Origin: Pseudomonas entomophila
GTDB taxonomy: Bacteria; Pseudomonadota; Gammaproteobacteria; Pseudomonadales; Pseudomonadaceae
Direction: 5' to 3'
NCBI RefSeq assembly: GCF_018417595.1
Contig: NZ_CP070982.1
Location: forward strand, 5,896,992-5,960,991
Length of the DNA stretch: 64,000 bases
The notes below the pieces were generated by a model. That model was not told the DNA's origin, did not search any database, and worked only from the letters and a program-made list of their open reading frames with translations. A program made the position numbers and the translations under genes. This document shows positions 8,827 to 17,008 of the stretch, piece by piece (within the stretch, counting starts at the first letter, position 1; each line of letters opens with the position of its first letter).

Positions 8827-10353
8827 CTATCTCCAAGCCTTGCGCAAGCGCATCAGCGCAGCCGCAATCCCGGCTTCCGGCACCGCCGCAAAACCCAGCA
8901 CCAACCCCGCCCGCTTATCCACAGGCACCTCGCTGTCTTCCAGCCAGTACCCGCTCAAAGGATTGACCTCCACCCCCACCGCTTCGGCCCGGCGCACCAG
9001 TTCCTGCTCCCGCGAGAAGTTATCCACATCCACCTTCACATGGAGCCCCGCCGCCACCTCCGGCATCGGCCCCAACCCCGGTACATCCATCGGCCAGCCG
9101 GCCTTGAGCACATTGCGCCGCGCCAGCGCGGCCCGCCGCATGCGCCGGATATGCCGCTGGAAATGCCCCTGGGCCATGAACTGCGCCATGACGCACTGGG
9201 TGCCCACCTCGGAATGGCGCACCGCCAGCGCCCTCGCCTGGCTGAAGGCCTGCGCCAGCCCACGAGGCAGCACCAAGTAGCCCAGCCGCAACGCGGGGAA
9301 GGCGATCTTGCCGAAGGTGCCGACGTAGAGCACACGCCCCGCCCGGTCCAACGCGGCCAGCGGCGCCAGGGGCGCACCGCTGTAACGGTACTCGCCGTCG
9401 TAATCGTCCTCGATGATCCAGCCCTCCCGGCGCTCGGCCCAGGCCAGCAGTGCCAGGCGCCGGGCCAGGCTCATAGTGACCCCGGTGGGGTACTGGTGGG
9501 CCGGTGTCACGTAGGCCAGCCGGCACTCGGGCAGCTCGCCCAGCCTCGCGCAATCCATGCCCTCTTCATCCACCGGCACGCCATGGAGCTTCGCCCCGGC
9601 CATCGCGAAGGCATGCCCGGCGGCACGGTATCCCGGGTTTTCCACAGCCACGCCATCGCCAGGCCGCAACAGCAACTGTGCACAAAGGTTAATTGCTTCC
9701 TGCGAACCACTGGTGATCACAATTTGCTCAGCCGTGCAGGACAGGCCCCGAGAGCGGCGCAGGTAGGTGGCGATCAGCTCACGCAGCTGCGGTTCCCCTG
9801 CCGGATCGCCATAACCCAGCAACGCCGGGTCGGGGTTTCGCCAGAAACCCGCATGCAGCTTGGCCCACACCTCGAACGGGAAGAGATCGAACGCAGGCAC
9901 TCCCACACGAAACGCCTTCGGAGCCCCTCCTCTGGGTAGCGGCAGTTGATGATTTTTCAGGCGTCCAAAAGGCTCGTCGGTGTCAGCGAAACTGGATAAA
10001 TCCTCAGTATCAGAAGCACGAAATGTGGATAAGTCTGTTGATAAACCCCGGGATAACCCTGTGGATAGTTGTGTGGATAGTTTCGGTAGCTGGCTCACAT
10101 AAGTGCCATCCCCTATCCGGCTCTCGATGAATCCTTCGGCGTACAACTGGTCATAGGCCCGCACCACGCTGTTGCGCGACAGCGCCAGCACCGCTGCCAG
10201 GTCCCGTGTCGCCGGCAGCCGCGTGCCGCTGCCCAGGCGCCCATCCAGTATGCGCACGCGCAGCGCCTGGTAAAGCTGTTGGCTGAGCCCCCGGCGACGG
10301 TCGAGCACGATGCCGGCCGGGTCGAAAGGCAAGGCGTGGGAACGTTCGCTCAT
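8827..10353 (-). CDS. MocR-family regulator (GntR DNA-binding domain fused to aminotransferase fold)
   Basis: The 508-residue protein has an N-terminal winged helix (about 20-85, GTRLPATRDLAAVLALSRNSVVRAYDQLYAEGFIESRIGDGTYV). A long linker follows, then a fold-type I aminotransferase domain (about 140-508). PLP-site features include ITSGSQEAINLCAQLL and IIEDDYDGEYRYSG, with the expected lysine in YVGTFGKIAFPALRLGY. MocR proteins sense an amine or amino acid through PLP and are usually divergently placed from their targets, here the PaiB-like/GNAT operon. The linker carries five LS-x-x repeats (LST, LST, LSR, LST, LST from residue 92), produced by tandem DnaA-box-like 9-mers. Two inverted motif copies upstream are probable operators. 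Confidence 0.93.
   Translation of the reverse strand: MSERSHALPFDPAGIVLDRRRGLSQQLYQALRVRILDGRLGSGTRLPATRDLAAVLALSRNSVVRAYDQLYAEGFIESRIGDGTYVSQLPKLSTQLSTGLSRGLSTDLSTFRASDTEDLSSFADTDEPFGRLKNHQLPLPRGGAPKAFRVGVPAFDLFPFEVWAKLHAGFWRNPDPALLGYGDPAGEPQLRELIATYLRRSRGLSCTAEQIVITSGSQEAINLCAQLLLRPGDGVAVENPGYRAAGHAFAMAGAKLHGVPVDEEGMDCARLGELPECRLAYVTPAHQYPTGVTMSLARRLALLAWAERREGWIIEDDYDGEYRYSGAPLAPLAALDRAGRVLYVGTFGKIAFPALRLGYLVLPRGLAQAFSQARALAVRHSEVGTQCVMAQFMAQGHFQRHIRRMRRAALARRNVLKAGWPMDVPGLGPMPEVAAGLHVKVDVDNFSREQELVRRAEAVGVEVNPLSGYWLEDSEVPVDKRAGLVLGFAAVPEAGIAAALMRLRKAWR
10024..10080 (-). repeat. Tandem array of five DnaA-box-like 9-mers, 12-bp period, inside mocR
   Basis: On the minus strand: CTATCCACA (10080-10072), CTATCCACA (10068-10060), TTATCCCGG (10056-10048), TTATCAACA (10044-10036) and TTATCCACA (10032-10024). 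Only the last is a perfect box; two have one mismatch at position 1, one has one mismatch inside, and one is poor. All are in frame and encode the LST-type linker repeat. Confidence 0.85.
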
Positions 10354-10355
10354 GG

Positions 10356-10404
10356 TATTGGACCTATGAAAACAGAGGTTAATGGCTCTTACACAGGACC
10401 AATA
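10356..10404. promoter_or_regulatory. Putative MocR operator pair between mocR and the PaiB-like gene
   Basis: TATTGGACCTATG at 10356-10368 and CACAGGACCAATA at 10392-10404 form an imperfect inverted pair, about 36 bp centre to centre. The first lies 2 bases upstream of the mocR start, which suits autoregulation. TTGGTCC/GGACCAA-like half-sites are common for MocR regulators; binding here is inferred. Confidence 0.45.
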
Positions 10405-10443
10405 GCCTGCCTAGGATGGGGCCACTGCACAAGGAACTCCGGC

Positions 10444-11073
10444 ATGTACAACAACAAGCCCCATCAGGAACACGACCTCGCCCGCCTGCACCGGCACATG
10501 CTGGAAACACGCCTGGCATTGCTGGTCAGCCATGGCGAACAGGGCCTGCTGGCTACCCACCTGCCGGTGCTGGTCGACACCGCTGATGGTGAGTTCGGCA
10601 CAGTTTATGGACACCTGGCCCGCGCCAACCCGCAATGGCGGGACCTGGAACAGGGGGGTGAAGCGCTGCTGGTGTTTCCCGGTGCCGATGCCTACGTCAG
10701 CCCAGGCTATTACCCCAGCAAGGCGGACAACCCCAAGGTGGTACCGACCTGGAACTACCTGTCCGTGCACGCCTACGGCCCGATCGAAGTTATCCACAAT
10801 GCGCAGCCGCTGCTGGACATCGTCAGCCGCCTGACCGATCGCCATGAGCAGGGTCGCAGTGCCCCCTGGAAAGTGGCCGACGCCCCCAGCGACTACCTGG
10901 AAAGCATGCTCCGCGCCATCGTCGGTATCCGCATGCCCATCGCCCGCCTGCAAGGCGCGCGCAAGCTGAGCCAGAACCGTTCGGCGCAAGACATAGCCGG
11001 CGTGCGCGAAAGCCTGGGCGCCAGCACCGACACGCTGGACAACCAACTCGCCGCGCACATGCGCGATCTCTGA
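10444..11073 (+). CDS. PaiB-like FMN-binding protein
   Basis: The 209-residue protein matches the FMN_bind_2/PaiB family: N-terminal MYNNKPHQEHDLARLHRHM, then GLLATHLPVLVD, GTVYGHLARANPQWRDL, LLVFPGADAYVSPGYYPSKADNPKVVPTWNYLSVHAYG. It ends with the family KLSQNRSAQDIAGVRESL segment. The fold is a split beta-barrel that binds a flavin. The first member, PaiB of Bacillus, was described with PaiA, a spermidine/spermine acetyltransferase, as affecting sporulation and protease genes; whether it binds DNA is doubtful. The ATG at 10444 fits the family start; an open frame upstream runs back into mocR and is not used. Two acetyltransferase genes follow immediately, which repeats the PaiA/PaiB association. 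A perfect DnaA box lies at 10790-10798. Confidence 0.88.
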   Translation: MYNNKPHQEHDLARLHRHMLETRLALLVSHGEQGLLATHLPVLVDTADGEFGTVYGHLARANPQWRDLEQGGEALLVFPGADAYVSPGYYPSKADNPKVVPTWNYLSVHAYGPIEVIHNAQPLLDIVSRLTDRHEQGRSAPWKVADAPSDYLESMLRAIVGIRMPIARLQGARKLSQNRSAQDIAGVRESLGASTDTLDNQLAAHMRDL

Positions 11074-11085
11074 AGGAAAAGACCG

Positions 11086-11532
11086 ATGACCACCGTTACC
11101 CTGCGCCCGGTGGGCGCCAACGATCAATCAGCCTGGCTGCCACTGTGGAACGCCTATCTGAAGTTCTACGAAACCGAATTGGCCGACGCGATCAGCACAA
11201 ACACCTGGCAGCGCCTGCTCGACCCCGACGAGCCCACCCATTCGGCACTGGCCTGGGTCGATGGCAAGGCGGTGGGCATGGTCAACTTCATCTACCATCG
11301 CTCCAACTGGAGCATCGAGAACTCCTGCTACCTGCAGGACCTCTACGTGGACAGCGAAGTCCGTGGCCTGGGCATCGGTCGCCAGCTGATCGAGCATGTG
11401 TACGCCACGGCCAAGGCCGCAGGCTGCATCAAGGTGCACTGGCTGACCCACGAAACCAACGCCACCGCCATCGGCCTGTACGAGCAGGTCGCCGAGCGGC
11501 CGGGCTTCATCCAATTCCGCAAGCCACTGTAG
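11086..11532 (+). CDS. GNAT-family N-acetyltransferase
   Basis: The 148-residue protein has the GNAT core: a substrate-binding N-terminus, the acidic strand CYLQDLYVDSEVRG and the acetyl-CoA pyrophosphate loop RGLGIGRQLIEHVY (about residues 97-110). The end, THETNATAIGLYEQV, is a standard motif B. It would transfer an acetyl group from acetyl-CoA to an amine. A GAAGGAAA ribosome site precedes the ATG, 12 bases after the PaiB-like gene. Substrate cannot be read from sequence; position next to PaiB, and near amidohydrolase and polyamine-uptake genes, suggests a polyamine or related amine. Confidence 0.88.
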   Translation: MTTVTLRPVGANDQSAWLPLWNAYLKFYETELADAISTNTWQRLLDPDEPTHSALAWVDGKAVGMVNFIYHRSNWSIENSCYLQDLYVDSEVRGLGIGRQLIEHVYATAKAAGCIKVHWLTHETNATAIGLYEQVAERPGFIQFRKPL

Positions 11533-11539
11533 GCCGACC

Positions 11540-12211
11540 ATGACCGACGCATTGAACTGGAAACCTGCTGGCACGCCCAAGGCCGAGCCCATCGAAGGCC
11601 GCTTCATCCGCTTGGAAAAGCTCGACCCGGCCCGCCATGGCGATGATCTGTGGGACGTGTTGCAGGGGCCGGGGTCGGACCCGGTGCTGTGGGACTATTT
11701 GCCTTATGGACCCTTCCAGGAACGCGCCGGCTTCGACCGCTGGCTGGAGGGTAACGCCGCCAGTCGCGACCCGCTGTTCTACAGCGTCATCGACCGGGCC
11801 ACCGGTCAGGTCCAGGGCATCCTCAGCTACATGTCGATCGTCCCGGAGCAGGGGCGCTTCGAGATTGGCCATATCGCCTTCAGCGCCGCCATGCAGCGCA
11901 CCCCGAAAGGCACCGAGGCGGTATACCTGCTGGGCAAGCTCGGCTTCGAGCTGGGCAACCGTCGGCTGGAGTGGAAGTGCAACAATGCCAATGCGCGGTC
12001 CAAGCGGGCAGCGGAGCGTTTTGGCTTTGTCTTCGAGGGGGTGTTCCGCAACCACATGGTGGTGAAGGATCGCAATCGGGATACCGCCTGGTATTCGATC
12101 ACCGATACAGAATGGCCGGCGGTGGCGACGGGGTTCGAGCGCTGGTTGAGCGTGGAGAACCAGCGGCCCGAAGGCCAGGTGCGAACCTTGGAGACATGCC
12201 GTCAGGGCTGA
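11540..12211 (+). CDS. GNAT-family N-acetyltransferase, RimJ/RimL-like
   Basis: The 223-residue protein has the longer GNAT layout typical of RimJ/RimL-type enzymes. It opens with GRFIRLEKLDPARHGDDLW, then GILSYMSIVPEQGRFEIGHIAF in the central sheet, GTEAVYLLGKLGFELGNRRLEWKCNNANARSKRAAERFGFVFEGVFRNHMVVKDRNRDTAWYSI. Such proteins acetylate ribosomal protein N-termini or small amines and amino acids. The ATG is 7 bases after the preceding GNAT gene, so the three genes from 10444 form one operon. The stop lies at the edge of a large REP palindrome. Substrate unknown. Confidence 0.88.
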   Translation: MTDALNWKPAGTPKAEPIEGRFIRLEKLDPARHGDDLWDVLQGPGSDPVLWDYLPYGPFQERAGFDRWLEGNAASRDPLFYSVIDRATGQVQGILSYMSIVPEQGRFEIGHIAFSAAMQRTPKGTEAVYLLGKLGFELGNRRLEWKCNNANARSKRAAERFGFVFEGVFRNHMVVKDRNRDTAWYSITDTEWPAVATGFERWLSVENQRPEGQVRTLETCRQG

Positions 12212-12228
12212 GTTTTGCTCGAACTTCA

Positions 12229-12264
12229 CCGGCCTCTTCGCGGGTAAACCCGCGAAGAGGCCGG
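12229..12264. repeat. Perfect REP palindrome (17-bp arms, 2-base centre)
   Basis: The arms CCGGCCTCTTCGCGGGT and ACCCGCGAAGAGGCCGG flank AA. It is further bracketed by GCTGAGTTTT (12208-12217) and AAAACTCAGC (12265-12274), an outer inverted repeat. It lies between the convergent GNAT gene and pycB and may end the rightward transcript. Confidence 0.85.
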
Positions 12265-12276
12265 AAAACTCAGCAC

Positions 12277-12301
12277 AAAAAAAGGGGAGCATTCGCTCCC
12301 C
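12277..12301 (-). terminator. Rho-independent terminator after pycB
   Basis: Stem GGGGAGC / GCTCCCC with a 4-base loop, followed on the minus strand by a run of seven T residues. Confidence 0.85.
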
Positions 12302-12333
12302 AGAGGTTAACCGCTTGCAGATGAAGGCTTCTG

Positions 12334-14142
12334 TCAGCCTTCGATCTCGATCAGGATTTCGCCCGGGGTCACCCGGTCGCCCTTGGCCACATGGATGGCC
12401 ACGACCTTGCCGGCAATCGCCGCCTGGACTTCGGTTTCCATCTTCATCGCCTCGGTGATCAGCACCGCCTGCCCGGCCTTGACCACATCGCCTTCCTTGA
12501 CCAGCACATCGACGATGTTGCCCGGCATGCTGGTGCTGACGTGGCCCGGCTCGCTGGCCTGCTTGCGCTTGCTGCCGCCACCGCCGACGAAGTCGTTGAG
12601 CGGCTCGAACACCACTTCTTCCGGCATGCCGTCGATGGACAGGTAGAAGTGGCGCTTGCCCTCGGCCTTGACGCCCACCCCGGTGATGTCGACGCGGTAG
12701 GTCTCGCCGTGCACGTCGATGACGAACTCGGTCGGCACACCCTCACCGCCCACCGACCCAACCGCGCCGGCTTCCGGAATCGGCAGCAGGGCTTCGGGCT
12801 TGAGGGTGCCGGCTTCGCGCTCCTCGAGGAACTTGCGGCCAATGTCCGGGAACATGGCGAAGGTCAGCACGTCTTCCTCGGATTGCGCGAGGTTGCCGAT
12901 ATCGGCGCGCAGCTTGGCCATCTCTGGCTTGAGCAGGTCGGCCGGGCGTACGTCGATCACTTCCTCGCTACCAATGGCCTGGCGGCGCAGCTGCTCGTTG
13001 ACCACGCCTGGAGCCTTGCCGTAACCACCCTGGAGGTACAGCTTCACCTCGTTGGTGATGGTCTTGTAGCGCTCGCCGGCCAGCACGTTGAAGAACGCCT
13101 GGGTACCGACGATCTGCGAGGTCGGGGTGACCAGCGGCGGGAAGCCGAGGTCTTCGCGCACCCGCGGGATCTCCGCCAGCACTTCATTCATGCGGCTGAG
13201 CGCACCCTGTTCCTTGAGCTGGTTGGCCAGGTTGGAAATCATCCCGCCCGGCACCTGATTGACCTGCACGCGGGTGTCCACGGCGGTGAATTCGCTCTCG
13301 AACTGGTGGTACTTCTTGCGCACGGCGTAGAAGTACAAGCCGATTTCCTGCAGCAGCTCCAGATCCAGGCCGGTGTCGAACTCGCTGCCCTTGAGCGCGG
13401 CAACCATCGACTCGGTGCCCGGATGGCTGGTGCCCCAGGCGAAGCTGGAGATCGCGGTGTCGATATGGTCGGCGCCGTTTTCCACCGCCTTGAGCTGGCA
13501 CATGGCGGCCAGGCCGGCGGTGTCGTGGGAATGGATGAATACCGGCAGTGACTGCTCGGCCTTCAGCGCCTTGACCAGCTCGCCGGTGGCGAATGGCGTG
13601 AGCAGGCCGGCCATGTCCTTGATCGCCACCGAGTCGCAGCCCATGGCTTCCATCTGCTTGGCCTGCTGCACGAAGGCCTCGATGGTGTGCACCGGACTGG
13701 TGGTGTAGGCGATGGTGCCCTGGGCGTGTTTGCCGGCAGCCTTCACCGCCTCGATGGCCACGCGCAGGTTACGCACGTCGTTCATGGCGTCGAAGATGCG
13801 GAACACGTCGATGCCGTTGACTGCGGCCTTGGCGACGAAGGCCTTGACCACGTCATCGCTGTAGTGGCGGTAACCAAGCAGGTTCTGGCCACGCAGGAGC
13901 ATCTGCAAGCGCGTGTTGGGCAATGCGGCGCGCAGCTTGCGCAGGCGCTCCCACGGGTCTTCTTTCAGGAAGCGCACACAGGCGTCGAAGGTGGCGCCAC
14001 CCCAGACTTCCAGCGACCAGTAGCCAACCTTGTCGAGCTTGTCGCAGATGGGCAGCATGTCTTCGGTGCGCATGCGGGTGGCCAGCAGGGACTGGTGGGC
14101 GTCGCGCAGGATCGTGTCGGTGACAAAGATTTTCTTGGACAT
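12334..14142 (-). CDS. pycB: Pyruvate carboxylase subunit B (carboxyltransferase and biotin carrier)
   Basis: This 602-residue protein transfers carboxyl from carboxybiotin to pyruvate, making oxaloacetate to refill the TCA cycle. I start at MSKKIFVTDTILRDAHQSL (14142), not at the earlier in-frame ATG five codons upstream. The N-terminal DRE-TIM barrel holds the metal-site segment TDTILRDAHQS. The C-terminus has the biotinyl domain with ITEAMKMETEV, biotinylated Lys near residue 567. A conserved carboxylase domain and a flexible linker lie between. The sequence also resembles oxaloacetate decarboxylase alpha (OadA), and databases often use that name. However, the adjacent biotin carboxylase, the absence of beta/gamma membrane subunits and the LysR neighbour point to two-subunit pyruvate carboxylase. 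Confidence 0.93.
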   Translation of the reverse strand: MSKKIFVTDTILRDAHQSLLATRMRTEDMLPICDKLDKVGYWSLEVWGGATFDACVRFLKEDPWERLRKLRAALPNTRLQMLLRGQNLLGYRHYSDDVVKAFVAKAAVNGIDVFRIFDAMNDVRNLRVAIEAVKAAGKHAQGTIAYTTSPVHTIEAFVQQAKQMEAMGCDSVAIKDMAGLLTPFATGELVKALKAEQSLPVFIHSHDTAGLAAMCQLKAVENGADHIDTAISSFAWGTSHPGTESMVAALKGSEFDTGLDLELLQEIGLYFYAVRKKYHQFESEFTAVDTRVQVNQVPGGMISNLANQLKEQGALSRMNEVLAEIPRVREDLGFPPLVTPTSQIVGTQAFFNVLAGERYKTITNEVKLYLQGGYGKAPGVVNEQLRRQAIGSEEVIDVRPADLLKPEMAKLRADIGNLAQSEEDVLTFAMFPDIGRKFLEEREAGTLKPEALLPIPEAGAVGSVGGEGVPTEFVIDVHGETYRVDITGVGVKAEGKRHFYLSIDGMPEEVVFEPLNDFVGGGGSKRKQASEPGHVSTSMPGNIVDVLVKEGDVVKAGQAVLITEAMKMETEVQAAIAGKVVAIHVAKGDRVTPGEILIEIEG

Positions 14143-14153
14143 TGTTCGGTTCC

Positions 14154-15569
14154 TCACAGGCCTGCGTGCGCGGCGATGGCGGCGGCGATGGCCAGGGCCA
14201 GCTCTTCGGGTTTGCGCTTGATCGAGTAGTTGGTCAGTTCAGGGTGGCTTTCGACGAAGCTGGTGTTGAACTGGCCGCTGCGGAATTCCGGGTTGCGCAG
14301 GATTTCCTGGTAGTACGCGGCGGTGGTCTTCACCCCTTGCACACGCATGTCGTCCAGGGCCCGCAGGCCGCGGTCCATGGCTTCTTCCCAGGTCAGCGCC
14401 CAGACCACCAGTTTCAGGCACATGGAGTCGTAGAACGGCGGGATGGTGTAGCCGGTGTAGATCGCCGTGTCGGTGCGCACACCTGGGCCGCCGGGCGCGT
14501 AGTAGCGGGTGATCTTGCCGAAGCTGGGCAGGAAGTTGTTCTTCGGGTCTTCGGCGTTGATACGGAACTGCAGCGCGTAGCCGCGGTGCTGGATGTCTTC
14601 CTGCTTGATCGACAGCGGCAGGCCGGAGGCGATGCGAATCTGCTCGCGGACGATGTCGATGCCGGTGATTTCCTCGGTGATGGTGTGCTCCACCTGCACC
14701 CGGGTGTTCATCTCCATGAAGTACACCTCGCCATCGGCGAGCAGGAACTCCACGGTACCGGCGTTCTCGTAGTTCACCGCCTTGGCCGCGCGTACCGCCA
14801 GGTCGCCGATGTAGGCGCGCTGTTCAGGAGTCAGCTGCGGGCTCGGGGCGATCTCGATGAGCTTCTGGTTGCGGCGCTGGATCGAACAGTCGCGCTCGAA
14901 CAAGTGCACCACGTTGCCAAAGCTGTCACCAAGGATCTGCGCCTCGATGTGCTTGGGGTTGACGATGCACTTTTCCAGGAACACTTCCGCCGAACCGAAG
15001 GCCTTGGTGGCCTCGGAGATCACTCGGGGGAAGTTCTGTTCCAGCTCTTCACGGCTGTTGCAGCGGCGGATACCGCGGCCACCACCACCGGAAGTGGCCT
15101 TGAGCATCACCGGGTAACCAATGCGGTCGCCTTCCTGCAACGCTTCGTGGATATCGGCGACGTTGCCTTCGGTGCCGGGGGTAACCGGCACGCCAGCCGC
15201 GATCATGGTGCGGCGCGCCTCGGTCTTGTCGCCCATGCGGCGAATGACGTCGGCGGCCGGGCCGATGAACTTGATCCCGCGCTCGGCGCAGATTTCGGCA
15301 AGTTCGGCGTTTTCCGACAGGAAACCGTAACCCGGATGCAGGGCATCGCAGCCGGTCTCGACAGCAAGGTTCACCAGCTTGCGCGGGTTCAGGTAGCCGG
15401 CGAGGGGCTCGGCACCGATGCTGTAGGCCTCGTCGGCGCGCTTGACGTGCAGGGCGTGACGATCGGCGTCGGCATAGATCGCCACGGAGCGAATGCCCAT
15501 TTCGGCGCAGGCACGCACGATCCGAACTGCGATTTCACCCCGGTTGGCGATCAGGATTTTTGTTATCAC
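14154..15569 (-). CDS. pycA: Pyruvate carboxylase subunit A (biotin carboxylase)
   Basis: The 471-residue protein carboxylates the biotin carried by PycB, using ATP and bicarbonate. It starts MITKILIANRGEIAVRIVRACAEMGI, the hallmark of biotin carboxylases. It contains the ATP-grasp loop KATSGGGGRGIR (about 158-169), the catalytic region FMEMNTRVQVEHTITEEITGIDIV, and the C-terminal domain HALQF-like GYALQFRINAEDP. pycB begins 11 bases downstream, so the two are cotranscribed. A 189-base AT-rich divergent gap separates it from the LysR gene, the probable site of control. It is distinct from the fatty-acid AccC, which would sit with accB. Confidence 0.94.
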   Translation of the reverse strand: MITKILIANRGEIAVRIVRACAEMGIRSVAIYADADRHALHVKRADEAYSIGAEPLAGYLNPRKLVNLAVETGCDALHPGYGFLSENAELAEICAERGIKFIGPAADVIRRMGDKTEARRTMIAAGVPVTPGTEGNVADIHEALQEGDRIGYPVMLKATSGGGGRGIRRCNSREELEQNFPRVISEATKAFGSAEVFLEKCIVNPKHIEAQILGDSFGNVVHLFERDCSIQRRNQKLIEIAPSPQLTPEQRAYIGDLAVRAAKAVNYENAGTVEFLLADGEVYFMEMNTRVQVEHTITEEITGIDIVREQIRIASGLPLSIKQEDIQHRGYALQFRINAEDPKNNFLPSFGKITRYYAPGGPGVRTDTAIYTGYTIPPFYDSMCLKLVVWALTWEEAMDRGLRALDDMRVQGVKTTAAYYQEILRNPEFRSGQFNTSFVESHPELTNYSIKRKPEELALAIAAAIAAHAGL

Positions 15570-15758
15570 TGGAGTCTTCCCAAAGCCGTAGGAACAGACG
15601 ATCCGGTTCTACCGGTCGGCGCGTGACCAGACGTCGCTGGCCAGTCGCATATTCACCCTAGCGCTGAAGGTCGATAAACAAAAATCAATATTTGTTAGAG
15701 GCAGTATTAGCAAAAGCTTATAGTCAGGTAACAAGGTTTTGCCGGAGCTCAGAACAAA

Positions 15759-16721
15759 ATGCGTAAGTCCTTGATGCGTATGACTTTACGTCAGCTTCAG
15801 GTATTCAACGAGGTGTGCGATTTGCGCTCCTACAGCCGGGCCGCCGAGGAGATGTCACTGACGCAACCCGCCGTTAGTCTACAGATCCGTCAGCTCGAGG
15901 AGCTGGTCGGTCAGCCACTGTTCGAATATGTCGGCAAGAAGCTCTACCTGACCGAGGCAGCCGAGGCGCTGCAGCGCGCCAGCCGGGATATTTTCGGGCG
16001 CCTGGAGAACCTCGACATGCAGCTGTCGGACATGCAGGGCTCACTGCAGGGGCAACTGAAACTGGCGATCGAGTCCAGCGCCAAGTACTTCGTGCCACAC
16101 CTGTTCGCCGCCTTCAAGCAACACCACCCGGAGGTCAACCTCACCCTGACGGTGGTCAACCGGGCCCAAGCGATCCGGCGCCTGTCGGACAACCGCGACG
16201 ACCTGACCATCATGTCCATGGTGCCCCAGGACATGGGCCTGGAGTTCCTGCCGTTCCTCAACAACCCGATCATCGCCGTGGCGCCACCGGAGCATCCGTT
16301 GTGCAAGCTCGAACAGCTGCGCCTGCAAGACCTCGAGCCTCATACCCTGCTGGTCCGTGAGCAGGGCTCGGGCACGCGCAAGGCCTGCGAGGAGTTCTTC
16401 AAGGACAAGCGCGTGCACTTCACCCAGACCCTCGAAGTGGCCTCCAACGATGCCCAGCGCGAGTGCGTGGTGGCCGGCCTGGGCATCGCCCTGCTGACCC
16501 GCCATGCGGTGAACCTGGAGCTGGCCACCGGCGTGCTCAAGGAACTACCGGTGGAGGAGCTACCGCTGTACCGCAGCTGGTGCCTGGTGCAATCGAAAAC
16601 CAAGCGGCAGTCACCGGTGGCGTTGGCGTTCCAGGCATTCATCCGCAGCGAACGAGTGAAGATCAGCGGGCTTGTGCAGCGTTTCTCGGGGAAGTTGCCG
16701 CCGATACCTGCCACACCGTGA
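15759..16721 (+). CDS. pycR: LysR-family regulator PycR
   Basis: The 320-residue protein has an N-terminal LysR helix-turn-helix (MTLRQLQVFNEVCDLRSYSRAAEEMSLTQPAVSLQIRQLEELVG) and a C-terminal periplasmic-binding-like effector domain. It is divergent from pycA, the same arrangement as PycR and pycAB in P. aeruginosa, where the regulator was reported to affect virulence and lipid metabolism. The chosen ATG at 15759 gives an eight-residue extension before the canonical MTLRQLQ; the ATG at 15780 is a possible alternative. Its last 59 bases overlap the 3' end of a small gene on the other strand. Confidence 0.9.
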   Translation: MRKSLMRMTLRQLQVFNEVCDLRSYSRAAEEMSLTQPAVSLQIRQLEELVGQPLFEYVGKKLYLTEAAEALQRASRDIFGRLENLDMQLSDMQGSLQGQLKLAIESSAKYFVPHLFAAFKQHHPEVNLTLTVVNRAQAIRRLSDNRDDLTIMSMVPQDMGLEFLPFLNNPIIAVAPPEHPLCKLEQLRLQDLEPHTLLVREQGSGTRKACEEFFKDKRVHFTQTLEVASNDAQRECVVAGLGIALLTRHAVNLELATGVLKELPVEELPLYRSWCLVQSKTKRQSPVALAFQAFIRSERVKISGLVQRFSGKLPPIPATP

Positions 16722-16881
16722 TGTCCTGCAGGTCGGGGTAGTCGGCCAGTTCGCGCAGCAGCTGGCGCTGGTCGCAGTAGCTTTCGATAGCGCGGCGGAA
16801 CTCCATGCGGCGCTGGTCCTTTTCCTGCTGCTTGCGAGCTTTGGCGTTGGGTTGGTACACACCGTCGTGATCGCGTGCCAT
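16663..16881 (-). CDS. Small basic protein resembling the PA3496 family
   Basis: A 72-residue protein, MARDHDGVYQPNAKARKQQEKDQRRMEFRRAIESY, then a leucine-containing acidic stretch. The KARKQQEKDQRRMEFRRAIE core matches, from memory, the small PA3496-type proteins of pseudomonads, annotated as putative envelope integrity proteins. The C-terminus runs antisense into the end of pycR by 59 bases, and its last ~20 residues are unlike the family, so this end may be mutable. The basic amphipathic helix is visible; function is unknown. The open frame has a sensible ATG but only a modest ribosome site. Confidence 0.65.
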   Translation of the reverse strand: MARDHDGVYQPNAKARKQQEKDQRRMEFRRAIESYCDQRQLLRELADYPDLQDITVWQVSAATSPRNAAQAR

Positions 16882-17008
16882 TGCCTGTCTCCCAGATAGG
16901 ATGCGGGGAGTTCCAGACTGGCCTCAGGGGTTTACGGTTTGGCGGTGGAATGGTGACAGAATCGTGAATTTTCGCTGCCTATGAGGCTCTCTTCGCGGGC
17001 AACCGATA

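Noticed and set aside
12334..14142. Sodium-pumping oxaloacetate decarboxylase alpha (OadA)
   Set aside because: No OadB or OadG membrane subunit is present and a biotin carboxylase is cotranscribed, so pyruvate carboxylase fits better.
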